Numbered from the stretch's first letter, positions 43,383 to 53,191 are shown. The stretch is DNA of 64,000 bases from Paenibacillus sp. W2I17 (GCF_030815985.1 NZ_JAUSXM010000001.1:2356001-2420000); one strand, 5' to 3'. Made by a program: numbers and translations. The notes: generated by a model not told the origin, from the sequence alone.

Positions 43383-44537
43383 TCATCCTAACCTCGTGTT
43401 CAACACTTCATTTATATATCTCAACCCCGTATATCGAGGACGAAGCGTATGCGCTGTGTTGAACGCATGTTCCACCATCTCCGGGGTTACACCGAGTTGC
43501 TCAGTAGTCACAGGTCCACCTACTTGTTCCAACCATGCGATGAGCTGAGAAGCCTCCGGCAATTGGTCATATATCCCAAACACCGGTTCACCCGATGTCT
43601 GTGCAAGTTCTTTATATTTCACCGTAAGCAATGCACAAGCTACGCCAACTTTGGCACCATGCAGAACCGGTCTTTCTCCCGCTTGCATCAGATCCATCTC
43701 CAAGATGTGAGACAGATGATGCTCACCTCCGGATGCCGGACGGGAATGGTCAATGATCAGCATGGAGATACCGGAAACAATTAATGCGTCCATTAATACA
43801 GCTACTCCCTCTGCTCGCCCCTCCGCAATAGCTTGTACATGATCTATGCAGGTATTCAGCGCTTCTTCTGTCATCCGATAAGCAACTGGACAGAACGGTT
43901 CTCCGCCCAGTTCACGAGAAACAATCCAGTCTGCAAGTGAAGTATATTTACCAAGCATATCTCCGAATCCGGCAGCTGTCATCACTTGCGGGGCTTGCTC
44001 CAGAATATCCAGATCGGCAAAGATAGCCTCCGGCGGAACAGCCTGAAATGTTTGTTTGACGCCGCTTACAATTAAGGGTGCACCCGCAGAGGTAAACCCA
44101 TCCACTGAAGCCGCTGTCGGTATCGACAGAAAGGGCTTGTTCATTTTGGAACACACAAATCGCACCAGATCGTGGATGGTACCTGAACCCACAGCGATTA
44201 CAGCCTGACTTTCCAGTTTTACACCCAACATGACCTGTACAATAGCTGCTTCATCCGCAATGATATCCCCCGTACGATTCTCTGGCAGAGCGATCTCATC
44301 CACATTCATTCCCGCTTCGCGAATACTACTCAGCACATCAGATCCGGCCGCCTGAAACGTATGTCGATCATAAACAACCGTCACCTGACGATATCCTTGC
44401 TCAGACAAATAACCCGGTAACCTCTGAATGGCCCCAGCTTCCAGATGAATCAGCATATCCACCACCCGGTGTTGATGACCGCAAGCACACTGCTGTGCTT
44501 CCTCATTCCATGCTGCAATTCGTTCGTTCATATTCAT
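43383..44537 (-). CDS. sn-Glycerol-1-phosphate dehydrogenase (AraM/EgsA-like)
   Basis: This 384-residue protein of the iron-type alcohol dehydrogenase fold has the NAD region AVGSGTIHDLVRFVC, the substrate motif IPTAASVDGFTSAGAPLIV and metal ligands in FGDMLGKYTSLADW, SGGEHHLSHILEM and LHGAKVG. B. subtilis AraM reduces dihydroxyacetone phosphate to sn-glycerol 1-phosphate, the archaeal-type stereoisomer used for heptaprenylglyceryl lipids. No arabinose genes are nearby. The ATG at 44537 follows GGGAGGG. Confidence 0.92.
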   Translation of the reverse strand: MNMNERIAAWNEEAQQCACGHQHRVVDMLIHLEAGAIQRLPGYLSEQGYRQVTVVYDRHTFQAAGSDVLSSIREAGMNVDEIALPENRTGDIIADEAAIVQVMLGVKLESQAVIAVGSGTIHDLVRFVCSKMNKPFLSIPTAASVDGFTSAGAPLIVSGVKQTFQAVPPEAIFADLDILEQAPQVMTAAGFGDMLGKYTSLADWIVSRELGGEPFCPVAYRMTEEALNTCIDHVQAIAEGRAEGVAVLMDALIVSGISMLIIDHSRPASGGEHHLSHILEMDLMQAGERPVLHGAKVGVACALLTVKYKELAQTSGEPVFGIYDQLPEASQLIAWLEQVGGPVTTEQLGVTPEMVEHAFNTAHTLRPRYTGLRYINEVLNTRLG

Positions 44538-44695
44538 TCACTCTTACCCTCCCATATGAGATATCATGCATAATTAACGGGTTAAAACCACAAGATAAAA
44601 AAGGAAATAAAATGTGATGATTTTCCTGATCACACTTTACTGCCTGTACCCAATATTTGCAAATCCGTATCTCACATTTCCAAGTAGGTGAATCG

Positions 44696-44881
44696 ATGAA
44701 ATTAACGAAAGAATTAGGAATTTCGCTCGGATTTCTGGCCGGAACCACTTTTGGCAGCGGTATCGCTTTTTTGTTTCGTCTCCAGTCGGTTGAAGTGGTT
44801 GCCAGTGTTACGCTATTTGGTATTGCAGGAGCCATTGCCGGGATCATCACGGCAGTCATTCTGCGCCAGCGGCAACATTAG
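44696..44881 (+). CDS. Small two-span membrane protein, 61 aa
   Basis: The protein has two Gly-rich hydrophobic helices (ELGISLGFLAGTTFGSGIAFLF and VASVTLFGIAGAIAGIITAVIL) and a short basic C-terminus RQRQH. The ATG at 44696 has AAGTAGGTGA upstream; the frame is open further but without a ribosome site. The function is unknown. It is monocistronic, sharing a terminator with the convergent tRNA gene. Confidence 0.75.
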   Translation: MKLTKELGISLGFLAGTTFGSGIAFLFRLQSVEVVASVTLFGIAGAIAGIITAVILRQRQH

Positions 44882-44933
44882 AATGCCAGCAGCTACATGC
44901 CAGATTCACACAAATGATCCAAAAAACAAAAAT

Positions 44934-44975
44934 AGGTTCGTGAATTGCCCTAGAGCAACTCACGAACCTTTTTTG
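44934..44975. terminator. Bidirectional terminator between the 61-aa gene and tRNA-Leu
   Basis: AGGTTCGTGA pairs with TCACGAACCT around a loop of about 16 bases, with TTTTTT rightward and ATTTTTG leftward. Confidence 0.88.
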
Positions 44976-44980
44976 TTAGA

Positions 44981-45066
<86 letters not shown>

Positions 45067-45137
45067 TAATATGTATCTCCTCATCCATCGATGAAAAGCG
45101 TTCCGGTGAAGCAATTCCTTGTTTTACCGTAATTCAG

Positions 45138-45166
45138 AGTATACATGCTCCAAAATAAAAATGCAA
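45138..45166 (-). promoter_or_regulatory. Promoter of tRNA-Leu
   Basis: On the minus strand TTGCAT (45161-45166) and TATACT (45138-45143) have a 17-base spacer. Confidence 0.65.
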
Positions 45167-45283
45167 CTTCTTTTTTTATTCAAGATAGGACATATGTCCT
45201 TTTTTATCATCACCAAACACCCTATCGTAGCATTAAACAAATATACCATCCATACGAATGCAAAAATGAAGGAGAGATCCACC

Positions 45284-46276
45284 TTGAAAACAACCAATCT
45301 GTGCTTTATCGGTGCCGGGTTTCATGCATCCACGAATATTTACCCTTCTATTGTTGAAGCCGGAGCACATATCCAGGCCATTGCCACACGCAGTATGGAA
45401 CGCTCTGAAGCAGCTCTGCTGCGATTTGGCAGCAACGGAAAAGCGTATGACAATGCTCAGCTTATGTTGCAGCAGGAAATCTGTGACGGAGTCGTTGTGG
45501 TCGCCCAGCCTGTAGATCAGACCGCTCTTGTCCTTGAATGTATTCGGGCTGGTAAGAATGTATACGTGGATAAGCCACTCGGATGGAATGCAGCGGAAGC
45601 CGCCACTGTAGCAGAAGCTGCCGAGCAGGCTGGCGTCGTTGTCATGGTCGGTTTTATGAAACGTTATGCTCCCGTATACATGAAGCTGAAGGAGCTCATT
45701 GATAGTGGTTCGCTAGGTAAGGTACGTTCATTCCAGATGAAATTCGCTGTAGACAGTACCCCATTTTGCAAGGATGAGGAACAGTTCATGAAGCTCGCTG
45801 CCATTCATATGGTCGATCTGATGCGTTACTTATTCGGAGAAGCAATACGGGTTACAGGCACAACCGTGAAGAATGGGGAACATATTAATCAAAGCATTTC
45901 TCTTGTTTTTGAGAATAACGTAGTAGGCAGCGCTTATTTTACCGGCATGAGTGCTTGGTCACGGGAGAGTGAAAGTGTACTCGTCACCTTTGACAACGGA
46001 TTTGCGTCAGCTGAAGAGATCAACACACTTACTGTTCATCAATCCCGAAGTTCGACCAACCTTGCCTGGAAATCTCTCGAGGAGCAAGATACCGTATATA
46101 CGCCTTCCGGTTCTCCCATGTCAGGAGCTTATCGTGACCTTTATCTACGCGGGTTTGTTGGTGAAATGGCGCACTTCATCGCGTGTTGCCAAAATCAGAC
46201 CGCCCCACATTCCAGCGCCAGGGATAATGTTGCAACGATGGCTCTATGTGACTCCATTCTATCGTCACTGAAGTAG
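45284..46276 (+). CDS. Gfo/Idh/MocA family oxidoreductase
   Basis: The protein has 330 residues. The N-terminal Rossmann fold starts LKTTNLCFIGAGFHASTNIYPSI, the usual EKP is VDKPLGWNAAEA, and the C-terminal domain carries AIHMVDLMRYLFGE with the conserved His. It should oxidise or reduce a sugar, inositol or related polyol with NAD(P). The TTG at 45284 follows AAGGAGAG; the open frame reaches 55 codons further up without a ribosome site. It stands alone, with a terminator. Confidence 0.9.
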   Translation: MKTTNLCFIGAGFHASTNIYPSIVEAGAHIQAIATRSMERSEAALLRFGSNGKAYDNAQLMLQQEICDGVVVVAQPVDQTALVLECIRAGKNVYVDKPLGWNAAEAATVAEAAEQAGVVVMVGFMKRYAPVYMKLKELIDSGSLGKVRSFQMKFAVDSTPFCKDEEQFMKLAAIHMVDLMRYLFGEAIRVTGTTVKNGEHINQSISLVFENNVVGSAYFTGMSAWSRESESVLVTFDNGFASAEEINTLTVHQSRSSTNLAWKSLEEQDTVYTPSGSPMSGAYRDLYLRGFVGEMAHFIACCQNQTAPHSSARDNVATMALCDSILSSLK

Positions 46277-46315
46277 CGTATATACGCTCATCATCATATT
46301 TTATACATCCAGAGA

Positions 46316-46343
46316 AGAGCCTGAAACCGGGGCTCTTTTTTTA
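46316..46343 (+). terminator. Terminator after the Gfo/Idh gene
   Basis: AGAGCC pairs with GGCTCT around a nine-base loop, followed by seven T. Confidence 0.88.
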
Positions 46344-46502
46344 TCTTATAGATATCATCGCATCTGCCTTCGCCTAGAATTAGGGTTTATAATCTTCATC
46401 ATAAGTGATATGCTCTTTCATGAACTATACGTACTTTATGTAATGTAACCACCCAAATAGATACCATAGAGAAAATCACCGTAAAGTGGAGGTGTATTTA
46501 TA

Positions 46503-46865
46503 ATGAAAAAGGACGCAACCAAGCTATGTCCCGCGCCATACGGCTGTTCCGTGGAAGTTACCCTCAGTGTGATCGGAGGCAAATGGAAAGGTGCCATTTT
46601 ATATCATTTATTCTCCGGTCCTTTGAGATTTAACGAGATCCGAAAATTATTTCCTGACATCACCCAGCGTATGCTCACCCTGCAACTTCGAGAGTTGGAA
46701 GGCAGCGGAATTGTTCATCGTGAAATATACCCCCAGATCCCACCCAAAGTGGAGTATTCCCTCACACCATTTGGTGAAACGTTACGGCCGATTATCTTCA
46801 GCATGCGAGATTGGGGAGAAACGTATACAAATGAGGTTCTGGCCAGATCCTCACAAGAGGTATAA
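46503..46865 (+). CDS. HxlR family regulator
   Basis: This 120-residue winged-helix regulator starts with the family mark [60 protein letters not shown] and ends in the wing [15 protein letters not shown]. The conserved Cys9 may sense aldehydes or redox stress. TGGAGG precedes the ATG. HxlR genes usually control an adjacent oxidoreductase, and the closest one is the Gfo/Idh gene upstream. Confidence 0.93.
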   Translation: MKKDATKLCPAPYGCSVEVTLSVIGGKWKGAILYHLFSGPLRFNEIRKLFPDITQRMLTLQLRELEGSGIVHREIYPQIPPKVEYSLTPFGETLRPIIFSMRDWGETYTNEVLARSSQEV

Positions 46866-46872
46866 AACACAA

Positions 46873-46912
46873 AAGAAGCTGCCCCTGGTTTTTAGGGAAC
46901 AGCTTCTTTGCT
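46873..46912. terminator. Bidirectional terminator between HxlR and GGDEF genes
   Basis: AAAGAAGCTG pairs with CAGCTTCTTT; A and T runs flank it for both directions. Confidence 0.83.
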
Positions 46913-46915
46913 TGC

Positions 46916-48532
46916 TTATTTAATAACCGATTGGATCGTAACCGTACGGTTACGTCCCTCTTCCTTCGCTTGATACAATGCATTATCCGCCAGGTGAAAC
47001 AGTTCTGTGGATGTTGTGGAGTGCTTCGGATATTCAGCAATTCCAGCCGAGATGGTGACGGAACGATCTATAGGCAATATGCTTTCTTCGACCGTTATTC
47101 GGATACGTTCAGCAATCTCAAAAGCCACGTTAGACTCGGAATTTCTTAACAAGACTACAAACTCCTCTCCACCAAACCGAGCGCAGACATCTTCTGGTCG
47201 AACAGACAATTGAATGATATTGGCAATGTGTTTCAAGACTTCATCCCCAGCATGATGCCCGAATGTATCATTAATGGACTTGAAGCGGTCGATATCCAGA
47301 ACAATAATGGAGAACGGCACCTCATCCTGAATCCATTCCTGGATGACTTCTTCGAAGGTTCTGCGATTGTTCATGCCTGTTAAAACATCGGTTCTGGCAT
47401 CATAGACAAGCTGGTTTGTCTGCTTCCTAAAGTTCGCCAATGCACCAACAACCGTTCGTGTGAGAAGGTCTGCCTCTCTATTCCAGTGAGGTTTCATCAC
47501 CGGTAAATCCACTTCTCCCTTATCGACCTGATTCACCAAATCAGCCAGCATAGCAAAAGGACTGGCCAGCTTGCGTGCAACCCGAACCACAATAAGGGTC
47601 AGGATCAGGAAAGGCACTGAAGTGTACAGCAACAACATACGGATATGATGATTCAACTGATCGTACACCGTTTGTGTTGGAGACACGATTACGACGCCCC
47701 AGTCTGTTGATGGAACTTTGTAATAACCTGCAAGCGAATCCACACCTGCCAGGTTTTTGTATTGTTCTTTACCGTTCTCGTTTGCTAACAGCTTTTGCAC
47801 CACTTCATTTTTACTGACATTTTCACCAATTCGGTTGGTGTTTGGGTGAAATAACAAAGTGCCCTTCTTATCCACAATAAAAAAGTAGGAACCATTACTT
47901 GTCTTGAGCTGACTGCCAAAAGACAGGCTCAATATATTATTTTCCTGCAAAAAGATATTTCCACCGATCGTTCCTTGATACTCCCCTGCCGAATCAAAGA
48001 TCGGTTCACTGACAAATACAATTCTGCGTTTGGTTCTGGGTGTCTGGTACGCTTCGGAGATATAAGAAGCTCTCAATTTAACCGCTTCTTTTGCTGCATT
48101 AGAACTAACATGGTGACCTACACTAGCCTGTGAGTAAGGTGAGGTAGACCTGACTACCCCCGCTTTATTTACCAGAGAAACGGAATTGAAAAAATTACTG
48201 CTATTGCGAACCAAATCCAATGTGGAATTCAACTCTTTTGTATTGGAGTGATCCATATCCGGGAAATATTGGGCTGCATATTTCAAGCTCTCCTGCATGG
48301 AATCAAAAAGCGAATCCAGCGTTTGGCTCATTTGCACAGCGCTTGCATAGTTTAGCGAAAGGGTGTTATCAATGAGTGACTGTTTCTGAGATGTATAGGA
48401 TGAGATGACCATGAGGGTCAGTGTCATTATAACTGAAATAGTGACCAACCCGCCGAGTAAAGCCGTGAGGCTGATCTTCTTGATATTTTTTATTTTTTTT
48501 CGTAATCTCGATCTCTTGATCTGTGCAATCAT
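46916..48532 (-). CDS. Diguanylate cyclase with extracellular dCache sensor
   Basis: The protein has 538 residues. One membrane helix (ISLTALLGGLVTISVIMTLTLMVI), a dCache sensor of about 240 residues outside (SIYFPDMDHSN..., GTIGGNIFLQEN), a second helix (MLLLYTSVPFLILTLIVVRVA), a HAMP-like linker and a GGDEF domain follow in order. The active site is GGEEF at residues 454-458 and the inhibitory RxxD site RPED at 445-448 is intact, so it should make c-di-GMP under feedback control. The first residues are strongly basic. The start is ATG at 48532. Confidence 0.94.
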   Translation of the reverse strand: MIAQIKRSRLRKKIKNIKKISLTALLGGLVTISVIMTLTLMVISSYTSQKQSLIDNTLSLNYASAVQMSQTLDSLFDSMQESLKYAAQYFPDMDHSNTKELNSTLDLVRNSSNFFNSVSLVNKAGVVRSTSPYSQASVGHHVSSNAAKEAVKLRASYISEAYQTPRTKRRIVFVSEPIFDSAGEYQGTIGGNIFLQENNILSLSFGSQLKTSNGSYFFIVDKKGTLLFHPNTNRIGENVSKNEVVQKLLANENGKEQYKNLAGVDSLAGYYKVPSTDWGVVIVSPTQTVYDQLNHHIRMLLLYTSVPFLILTLIVVRVARKLASPFAMLADLVNQVDKGEVDLPVMKPHWNREADLLTRTVVGALANFRKQTNQLVYDARTDVLTGMNNRRTFEEVIQEWIQDEVPFSIIVLDIDRFKSINDTFGHHAGDEVLKHIANIIQLSVRPEDVCARFGGEEFVVLLRNSESNVAFEIAERIRITVEESILPIDRSVTISAGIAEYPKHSTTSTELFHLADNALYQAKEEGRNRTVTIQSVIK

Positions 48533-48696
48533 CGTTTACTTCCCCCGGATTTTCATGAAAAGGCATATTCCTTCTATCTTATACGAAAGTTGTTAAGATC
48601 AAATAAAGAGTTTGAGAAATCTTAACAATTACATCGTAAGATTGACGATTTAATGACATTTTACTTTCCCTGGAAGAATCACTGTTCAGGATCGCC

Positions 48697-49473
48697 CTAA
48701 TCGACAATGATATATCCTTCTTCTGGCTCTTGTTCAACAAACCCTGCCATCTGACGAACCTGAAATTCGATCGGGTGATGACTACCCATTAAAATGCGAT
48801 TTTGAACTTCATCCGCTGTTTCTGTAGGTAATGCGAATGCACGTGTATAGGCAAACTGTGCCTGAAGTGTCGTATAGATCGCATTGACAAGCCGATCGTT
48901 GCCCGCACGCCCAAACACATTAAGGATCACAGCTCCGTCCGAGTCCAGCTTGTCCTTGACCATGGCAAAAAAATCACTGGATATAAACTGCTCGGGTGTA
49001 CCCGTTGCCGTAAAGGCATCAATAATAATATAATCATATGTCGCAGCGGCTTCCTGGCCTAATAATTCACGACCATCCCCAATGAGCACAGGACTTCCCT
49101 CATATCCAAAGAAGGTTTGGCTCAACTCCACGACCTCTGCGTCAAGCTCAGCCACTTTTACCTGACGATCAGACAAGTAGGTTGGCAATGTGCCAATACC
49201 ATGTCCCACCACAAATACGGTATCAAAATCAGGATCATTCCGTTCCATTAGATGCACCATCGCTCTCGGATACTCCAACACCATCCGGTTAGGCTCATCC
49301 AGATCCATGGCTCCCTGCACAGCTGCGTTGGAGAATTCTAATACACGAAACTGGCCCTTCTCTCCATATAGCTTTTTGGTATCATATACCGTCAGCTCAT
49401 GCTGTTCACTTTTATTCCGATACAGAACTCTCACTAACCGTTCTCCCTTCAATCTCTTACGCCTATTCGACAT
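48697..49473 (-). CDS. Spermidine synthase-like methyltransferase fold protein
   Basis: The protein has 258 residues. The Rossmann motif reads VFVVGHGIGTLPTYLSDRQVKVAELDAEVVELSQTFFG, followed by IGDGRELL and DYIIIDAFTATGTPEQFIS, as in polyamine aminopropyltransferases. The first 70 residues replace the usual spermidine synthase N-terminal hairpins, and no polyamine-specific residue is certain, so it may be a distant relative. It is monocistronic with its start at 49473. Confidence 0.8.
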   Translation of the reverse strand: MSNRRKRLKGERLVRVLYRNKSEQHELTVYDTKKLYGEKGQFRVLEFSNAAVQGAMDLDEPNRMVLEYPRAMVHLMERNDPDFDTVFVVGHGIGTLPTYLSDRQVKVAELDAEVVELSQTFFGYEGSPVLIGDGRELLGQEAAATYDYIIIDAFTATGTPEQFISSDFFAMVKDKLDSDGAVILNVFGRAGNDRLVNAIYTTLQAQFAYTRAFALPTETADEVQNRILMGSHHPIEFQVRQMAGFVEQEPEEGYIIVD

Positions 49474-49539
49474 ATACCTTCATTCTATTACACGGGATGA
49501 CAACATTCCACCCTATACTTGAAAGATCATAGTACAACA

Positions 49540-49575
49540 AAAAAACCGTTCCGACTCAACCGGAAACGGCCTTTT
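49540..49575 (-). terminator. Terminator of the LysR gene
   Basis: CCGTT-CCG pairs with CGG-AACGG; leftward it is followed by seven T. Confidence 0.82.
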
Positions 49576-49594
49576 GATGAACCATTTAACACTC

Positions 49595-50497
49595 CTAAGA
49601 CCCTATGGCCTCATGCAGAGCCTGGACATATGCTACACCCAGATTAGAGAGAGAAGTACTCTTGTGGCTTATCCACCCTACATTAATGGATTCCTCACAT
49701 TCCAGCGGTACAGGAATTATTTCGTTTCCGTTCAGATCAGCGCTAAGTACACCCGTAGAGATCGTATAACCATTCAGACCAATCAACAGGTTAAACAATG
49801 TTGCGCGGTCATTGACCTGTATGCTTTTGGGGTGAGATAACGTACTCAGGATCTCTTCGGAAAAATGAAAGGAATTGTACTCTCCCTGATCAAATGACAA
49901 GTACGGATAATCCTGCAGTTGCTCGATTGCAACCGACTCCTGCTTCGCCAGCGGGTTCTTCACACTGATAAAGATATGGGGCTTGGCTGTGAACAGGCTC
50001 GTGAAAACCAATCCCGCATCTTTTAACAATTTGTTAATGACCTTGGCATTGAACTCATTCAAATACAGGATGCCAATTTCACTGCGCAGGCTTTTCACGT
50101 CCTGAATAATTTCGTAGGTCTTTGTCTCCCGAAGCGCCAACTCGTATTCATCCTGACCATACTGCTGTACCAGACGAACAAAGGCATTCACCGCAAACGC
50201 ATAATGCTGCGTCGATACGGAGAAGTGCTGCGGGGATGGCTTGGCGTTCAGATAACGATTCTCCAGCAATTCAGCTTGTTCTACCACCTGACGTGCATAA
50301 CTCAGAAACTCAACGCCTTCTTTAGACAGAGATATCCCCTTATTGGTACGTTCAAAAATAGTAATTCGCAACTCCTGCTCCAGATCCCGAATGGCATTCG
50401 AAAGGCTGGGTTGCGAGATAAACAACCTTTTGGCTGCTTCATTCATGGAACCGCGCGTGGCAACTTCGATCACATATTTTAGTTGTTGTAATGTCAC
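49595..50497 (-). CDS. LysR family transcriptional regulator
   Basis: The protein has 300 residues. The N-terminal HTH is MTLQQLKYVIEVATRGSMNEAAKRLFISQPSLSNAIRDLEQELRITIFERT and a type 2 periplasmic-binding-like effector domain follows. GTG at 50497 with AGAGGAA upstream is the start. It lies 59 bases behind the SDR gene on the same strand. Whether it controls that gene is unknown. Confidence 0.94.
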   Translation of the reverse strand: MTLQQLKYVIEVATRGSMNEAAKRLFISQPSLSNAIRDLEQELRITIFERTNKGISLSKEGVEFLSYARQVVEQAELLENRYLNAKPSPQHFSVSTQHYAFAVNAFVRLVQQYGQDEYELALRETKTYEIIQDVKSLRSEIGILYLNEFNAKVINKLLKDAGLVFTSLFTAKPHIFISVKNPLAKQESVAIEQLQDYPYLSFDQGEYNSFHFSEEILSTLSHPKSIQVNDRATLFNLLIGLNGYTISTGVLSADLNGNEIIPVPLECEESINVGWISHKSTSLSNLGVAYVQALHEAIGS

Positions 50498-50556
50498 TGC
50501 ACTATTCCTCTTTTCGTATCAATTGAACCTATTATATACCAAAAGAGGATCCGAGC

Positions 50557-51294
50557 TTAAGCCATGCTTGCTGTCGGTCTGACTACAATCTCATTTACGT
50601 CCACCTCTGCCGGCTGGCTAATGGCAAACAAGATACTTTGTGCAATCGCCGAGGCGGGAATGGATATGCGCCGATACTCTTTCATGAGATCACGTGCTTC
50701 TTCATCAGAAATCGTATCCGCGAGTTCCGATTCCGTCACGCCTGGTGATACAAGGGTTACACGGATATCTCCGCCTACTTCCTGTCGCAACCCCTCCGAG
50801 ATGGCGCGAACCGCGTATTTGGTTGCACAATACACCGCTGCCGTTGGTGACACGGCATAGGCTCCAATAGAGGCGATATTAATAAACTGGCCGAAACCCT
50901 GCTTTTTCATGACTGGTAGTCCAGCCGCAATGCCATGCAGAACCCCACGAATGTTAACATCTATCATGTGATTCCACTCATCTACTTTTAACGATTCAAG
51001 GGGAGATAGGGGCATGACTCCAGCGTTATTTAAAATAACATCGATACGTCCATAGCGAGTTTGAGCGAGGTCAACGATCGTTTGCACCTCTTCCAATCTG
51101 GCAACATCCAGCGAATGATACTCCACCGATCCGCCTTCCAAACGAATGGAAGAGGCCAATGCCTCCAAACGTTCCATACGTCTAGCTCCAATAACTACAT
51201 GTGCTCCATGCTGTGCAAGCAATCGAGCTGTTGACTCACCAATTCCACTACTCGCACCGGTAATCACAACAACTTTCCCTTTTACATTGGACAT
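50557..51294 (-). CDS. Short-chain dehydrogenase/reductase
   Basis: This 245-residue classical SDR has GASSGIGESTA (cofactor), NNAGV, the catalytic Ser in INIASIG and Tyr-Lys in YCATK. It is a cytoplasmic NADP-dependent oxidoreductase of the YdfG/serine-dehydrogenase-like type; the substrate is not predictable. AAGGAGCG precedes the ATG. It is the second gene of a leftward pair with the Atu4866-like gene, divergent from araC-type regulator 51754. Confidence 0.94.
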   Translation of the reverse strand: MSNVKGKVVVITGASSGIGESTARLLAQHGAHVVIGARRMERLEALASSIRLEGGSVEYHSLDVARLEEVQTIVDLAQTRYGRIDVILNNAGVMPLSPLESLKVDEWNHMIDVNIRGVLHGIAAGLPVMKKQGFGQFINIASIGAYAVSPTAAVYCATKYAVRAISEGLRQEVGGDIRVTLVSPGVTESELADTISDEEARDLMKEYRRISIPASAIAQSILFAISQPAEVDVNEIVVRPTASMA

Positions 51295-51318
51295 ATTAAA
51301 TCGCTCCTTATTTAGTTG

Positions 51319-51594
51319 TTATTGTACATTTTCTCTATACAAAATCATGCCTGCATGGTACAAAACGCCGTCCCTGAAGTCTCCATCCGCTGTAAATCCC
51401 GTATCATCCACGTATTCTATATGTTTCCCATGAACAACATAGCGACCCTGATACGCACTTTGCCGATCTCCTCTCGCTTCATCATATCTACCGGAAGGAA
51501 GAAGTTCGTGTCTGATATATCCATCCTTCGTAACCCACATCCCCACATACGGGTGTTTTGGTTCTTGTTGGTCACCCATTGAATTGCGCTCCAT
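51319..51594 (-). CDS. Atu4866-domain protein
   Basis: This 91-residue small beta-rich protein contains HPYVGMWVTKDGYIRHELLPSGRYDEARG and YQGRYVVHGKHIEYVDDTGFTADGDF, the pattern of the Atu4866 family. Members often sit beside short-chain dehydrogenases, as here (24 bases from the SDR). The function is unknown, possibly small-molecule binding. GGGGTGA precedes the ATG. Confidence 0.85.
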   Translation of the reverse strand: MERNSMGDQQEPKHPYVGMWVTKDGYIRHELLPSGRYDEARGDRQSAYQGRYVVHGKHIEYVDDTGFTADGDFRDGVLYHAGMILYRENVQ

Positions 51595-51753
51595 TGTTTC
51601 TCACCCCTCTCTGCTTCAAAAGATTCCGTTGCTTATCTCCATTATGTAGAGGATCAGTCGTTGTACGATAGAAAAATCCCGCAGTATTCTTGCCTATTCC
51701 TCCAGCGCGTTTTAAAATAATAGTAATAGTGGTTTACAAGGGGGCTGCAATTC

Positions 51754-52689
51754 ATGTATATCAAAACAAATGAAACGGATACGGGCATCACAGAGCAGCA
51801 GCAACAATTGGCTCAACTTATTGAGCATTTCACCCCAAATGACGGGATACATCCAACAGCAATTCCATCACTTGCCTTAATCCGTGCCTCCGAGATCTCA
51901 CAACCCATATATTCCGTTCATCAGCCTGCCCTCTGCATTGTCGCTCAAGGTTCCAAATTAGTTATACTCGGCAGCGAGAGCTACACCTACGACCTGTCAC
52001 AATATTTGGTAGCTTCCGTAAACTTGCCTATTTCAGGGCAGGTTGTAAAGGCGACAACCGAACACCCCTATCTATGTATTCGACTGGATTTTGATTCAGG
52101 GCAGATTTTCGACCTGATTCAGGATACGCCTTCTGCACAACCCAAACCTGACCATTCAAGCCGAAGAGGATTGTTTGTTAGCTCAACCAAACCTTCCCTT
52201 CTTGAAGCCGTGATCCGATTGGTTCGGCTGCTGGATACACCTGAAGACATTCCCGTCCTTGCCCCTATGTTTATCCGCGAAATTCTATATCGTATTATTC
52301 AGGATGAACATGGACATTCCATCAAGCAGTTTGCTATTCAGGACAGTCACGCACAGCACATCGCCGATTTGATCGAAGTCATCCAATCTGATTATGCTAA
52401 GCCACTTCGGATTGAACAACTTGCTGCCATGATCAACATGAGTTCTTCCTCATTACATCATCATTTCAAAGCCATTACCGCCATGAGCCCTTTGCAATTC
52501 CAGAAACAAATTCGATTGCACGAAGCCCGGCGAATGCTGCTTGCAGGTTCAACTGATGCCGCCGACGCTGCGTTCCAGGTTGGCTATGAAAGTCCGTCTC
52601 AATTCAGCCGGGAGTATGCCCGCATGTATGGTCTCCCTCCCAAAAGCGATATCAAACGACTTCGTCATACACTCGATATTACATACTAG
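51754..52689 (+). CDS. AraC family regulator (AraC_N type)
   Basis: The protein has 311 residues. The N-terminal ligand domain (IPSLALIRASEISQPIYSVHQPALCIVAQGSK) is of the AraC_N type and the C-terminus has two HTH motifs (IEQLAAMINMSSSSLHHHFKAITAMSPLQFQKQIRLHEARRML and DAAFQVGYESPSQFSREYARMYG). It is divergent from the Atu4866-SDR pair and most likely activates it. AAGGGGG lies ahead of the ATG. Confidence 0.93.
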   Translation: MYIKTNETDTGITEQQQQLAQLIEHFTPNDGIHPTAIPSLALIRASEISQPIYSVHQPALCIVAQGSKLVILGSESYTYDLSQYLVASVNLPISGQVVKATTEHPYLCIRLDFDSGQIFDLIQDTPSAQPKPDHSSRRGLFVSSTKPSLLEAVIRLVRLLDTPEDIPVLAPMFIREILYRIIQDEHGHSIKQFAIQDSHAQHIADLIEVIQSDYAKPLRIEQLAAMINMSSSSLHHHFKAITAMSPLQFQKQIRLHEARRMLLAGSTDAADAAFQVGYESPSQFSREYARMYGLPPKSDIKRLRHTLDITY

Positions 52690-52699
52690 AAACAGCAAA

Positions 52700-52730
52700 A
52701 AGACCCGCGTCATCATGACGTGGGTTTTCG
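52700..52730 (+). terminator. Terminator after the AraC gene
   Basis: GACCC-CGTCA pairs with TGACG-GGGTT around TCA, with TTTTC after it. Confidence 0.82.
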
Positions 52731-52753
52731 GATTCATATAGGCAGCAGCGCCA

Positions 52754-53191
52754 TCAAGAGAATATGTTCTTTTTTTCAAAAACAGACATCTGGTTCTCCA
52801 CGGTAATAGGACATTCATCAGGATACATACTTCGTTTTTCCAACTTCTCATCGATAAAATCAACGACTTGCTGTAGCGAAGCAATCTGTGCTTCAACTTT
52901 CTTCCGGTGATTCACCAGCATCTCCCGTTCATCCGGGAAATCTGCGAGATCGGAATCCATGGACATTTGTAAATAAGGCTTCATTTCCTCCAGAGACATT
53001 CCTGTTTTTTTCAGGCAAGTGATCAACTTCATCGTATGGATATCCTCCGAGCGATATACCCGATGGCGATTGGCCTTGCGTTCAGCTCGGGGAAGCAGCC
53101 CAATCTTCTCATAATAACGAATTGTATCTTCCGATAATCCGGCCTGTTCTGACGTTTCTTTAATGGAGAACACTTCATTCTCACTCATCAT
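52754..53191 (-). CDS. MerR family regulator
   Basis: This 145-residue protein has the MerR HTH FSIKETSEQAGLSEDTIRYYEKIGLLPRAERKANRHRVYRSED and a C-terminal coiled coil (NHRKKVEAQIASLQQVVDFIDEKLEKR). No paired effector Cys is evident. The start is the ATG pair at 53191/53188, preceded by GGAGGAGG; more upstream codons would lie too near the transcription start. It is divergent from an SDR gene and both promoters carry its likely operator. Confidence 0.93.
   Translation of the reverse strand: MMSENEVFSIKETSEQAGLSEDTIRYYEKIGLLPRAERKANRHRVYRSEDIHTMKLITCLKKTGMSLEEMKPYLQMSMDSDLADFPDEREMLVNHRKKVEAQIASLQQVVDFIDEKLEKRSMYPDECPITVENQMSVFEKKNIFS

Noticed and set aside
46275..46288. Palindrome AGCGTATATACGCT after the Gfo/Idh gene
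   Set aside because: It follows the stop codon, has no clear promoter context, and is short enough to arise by chance.
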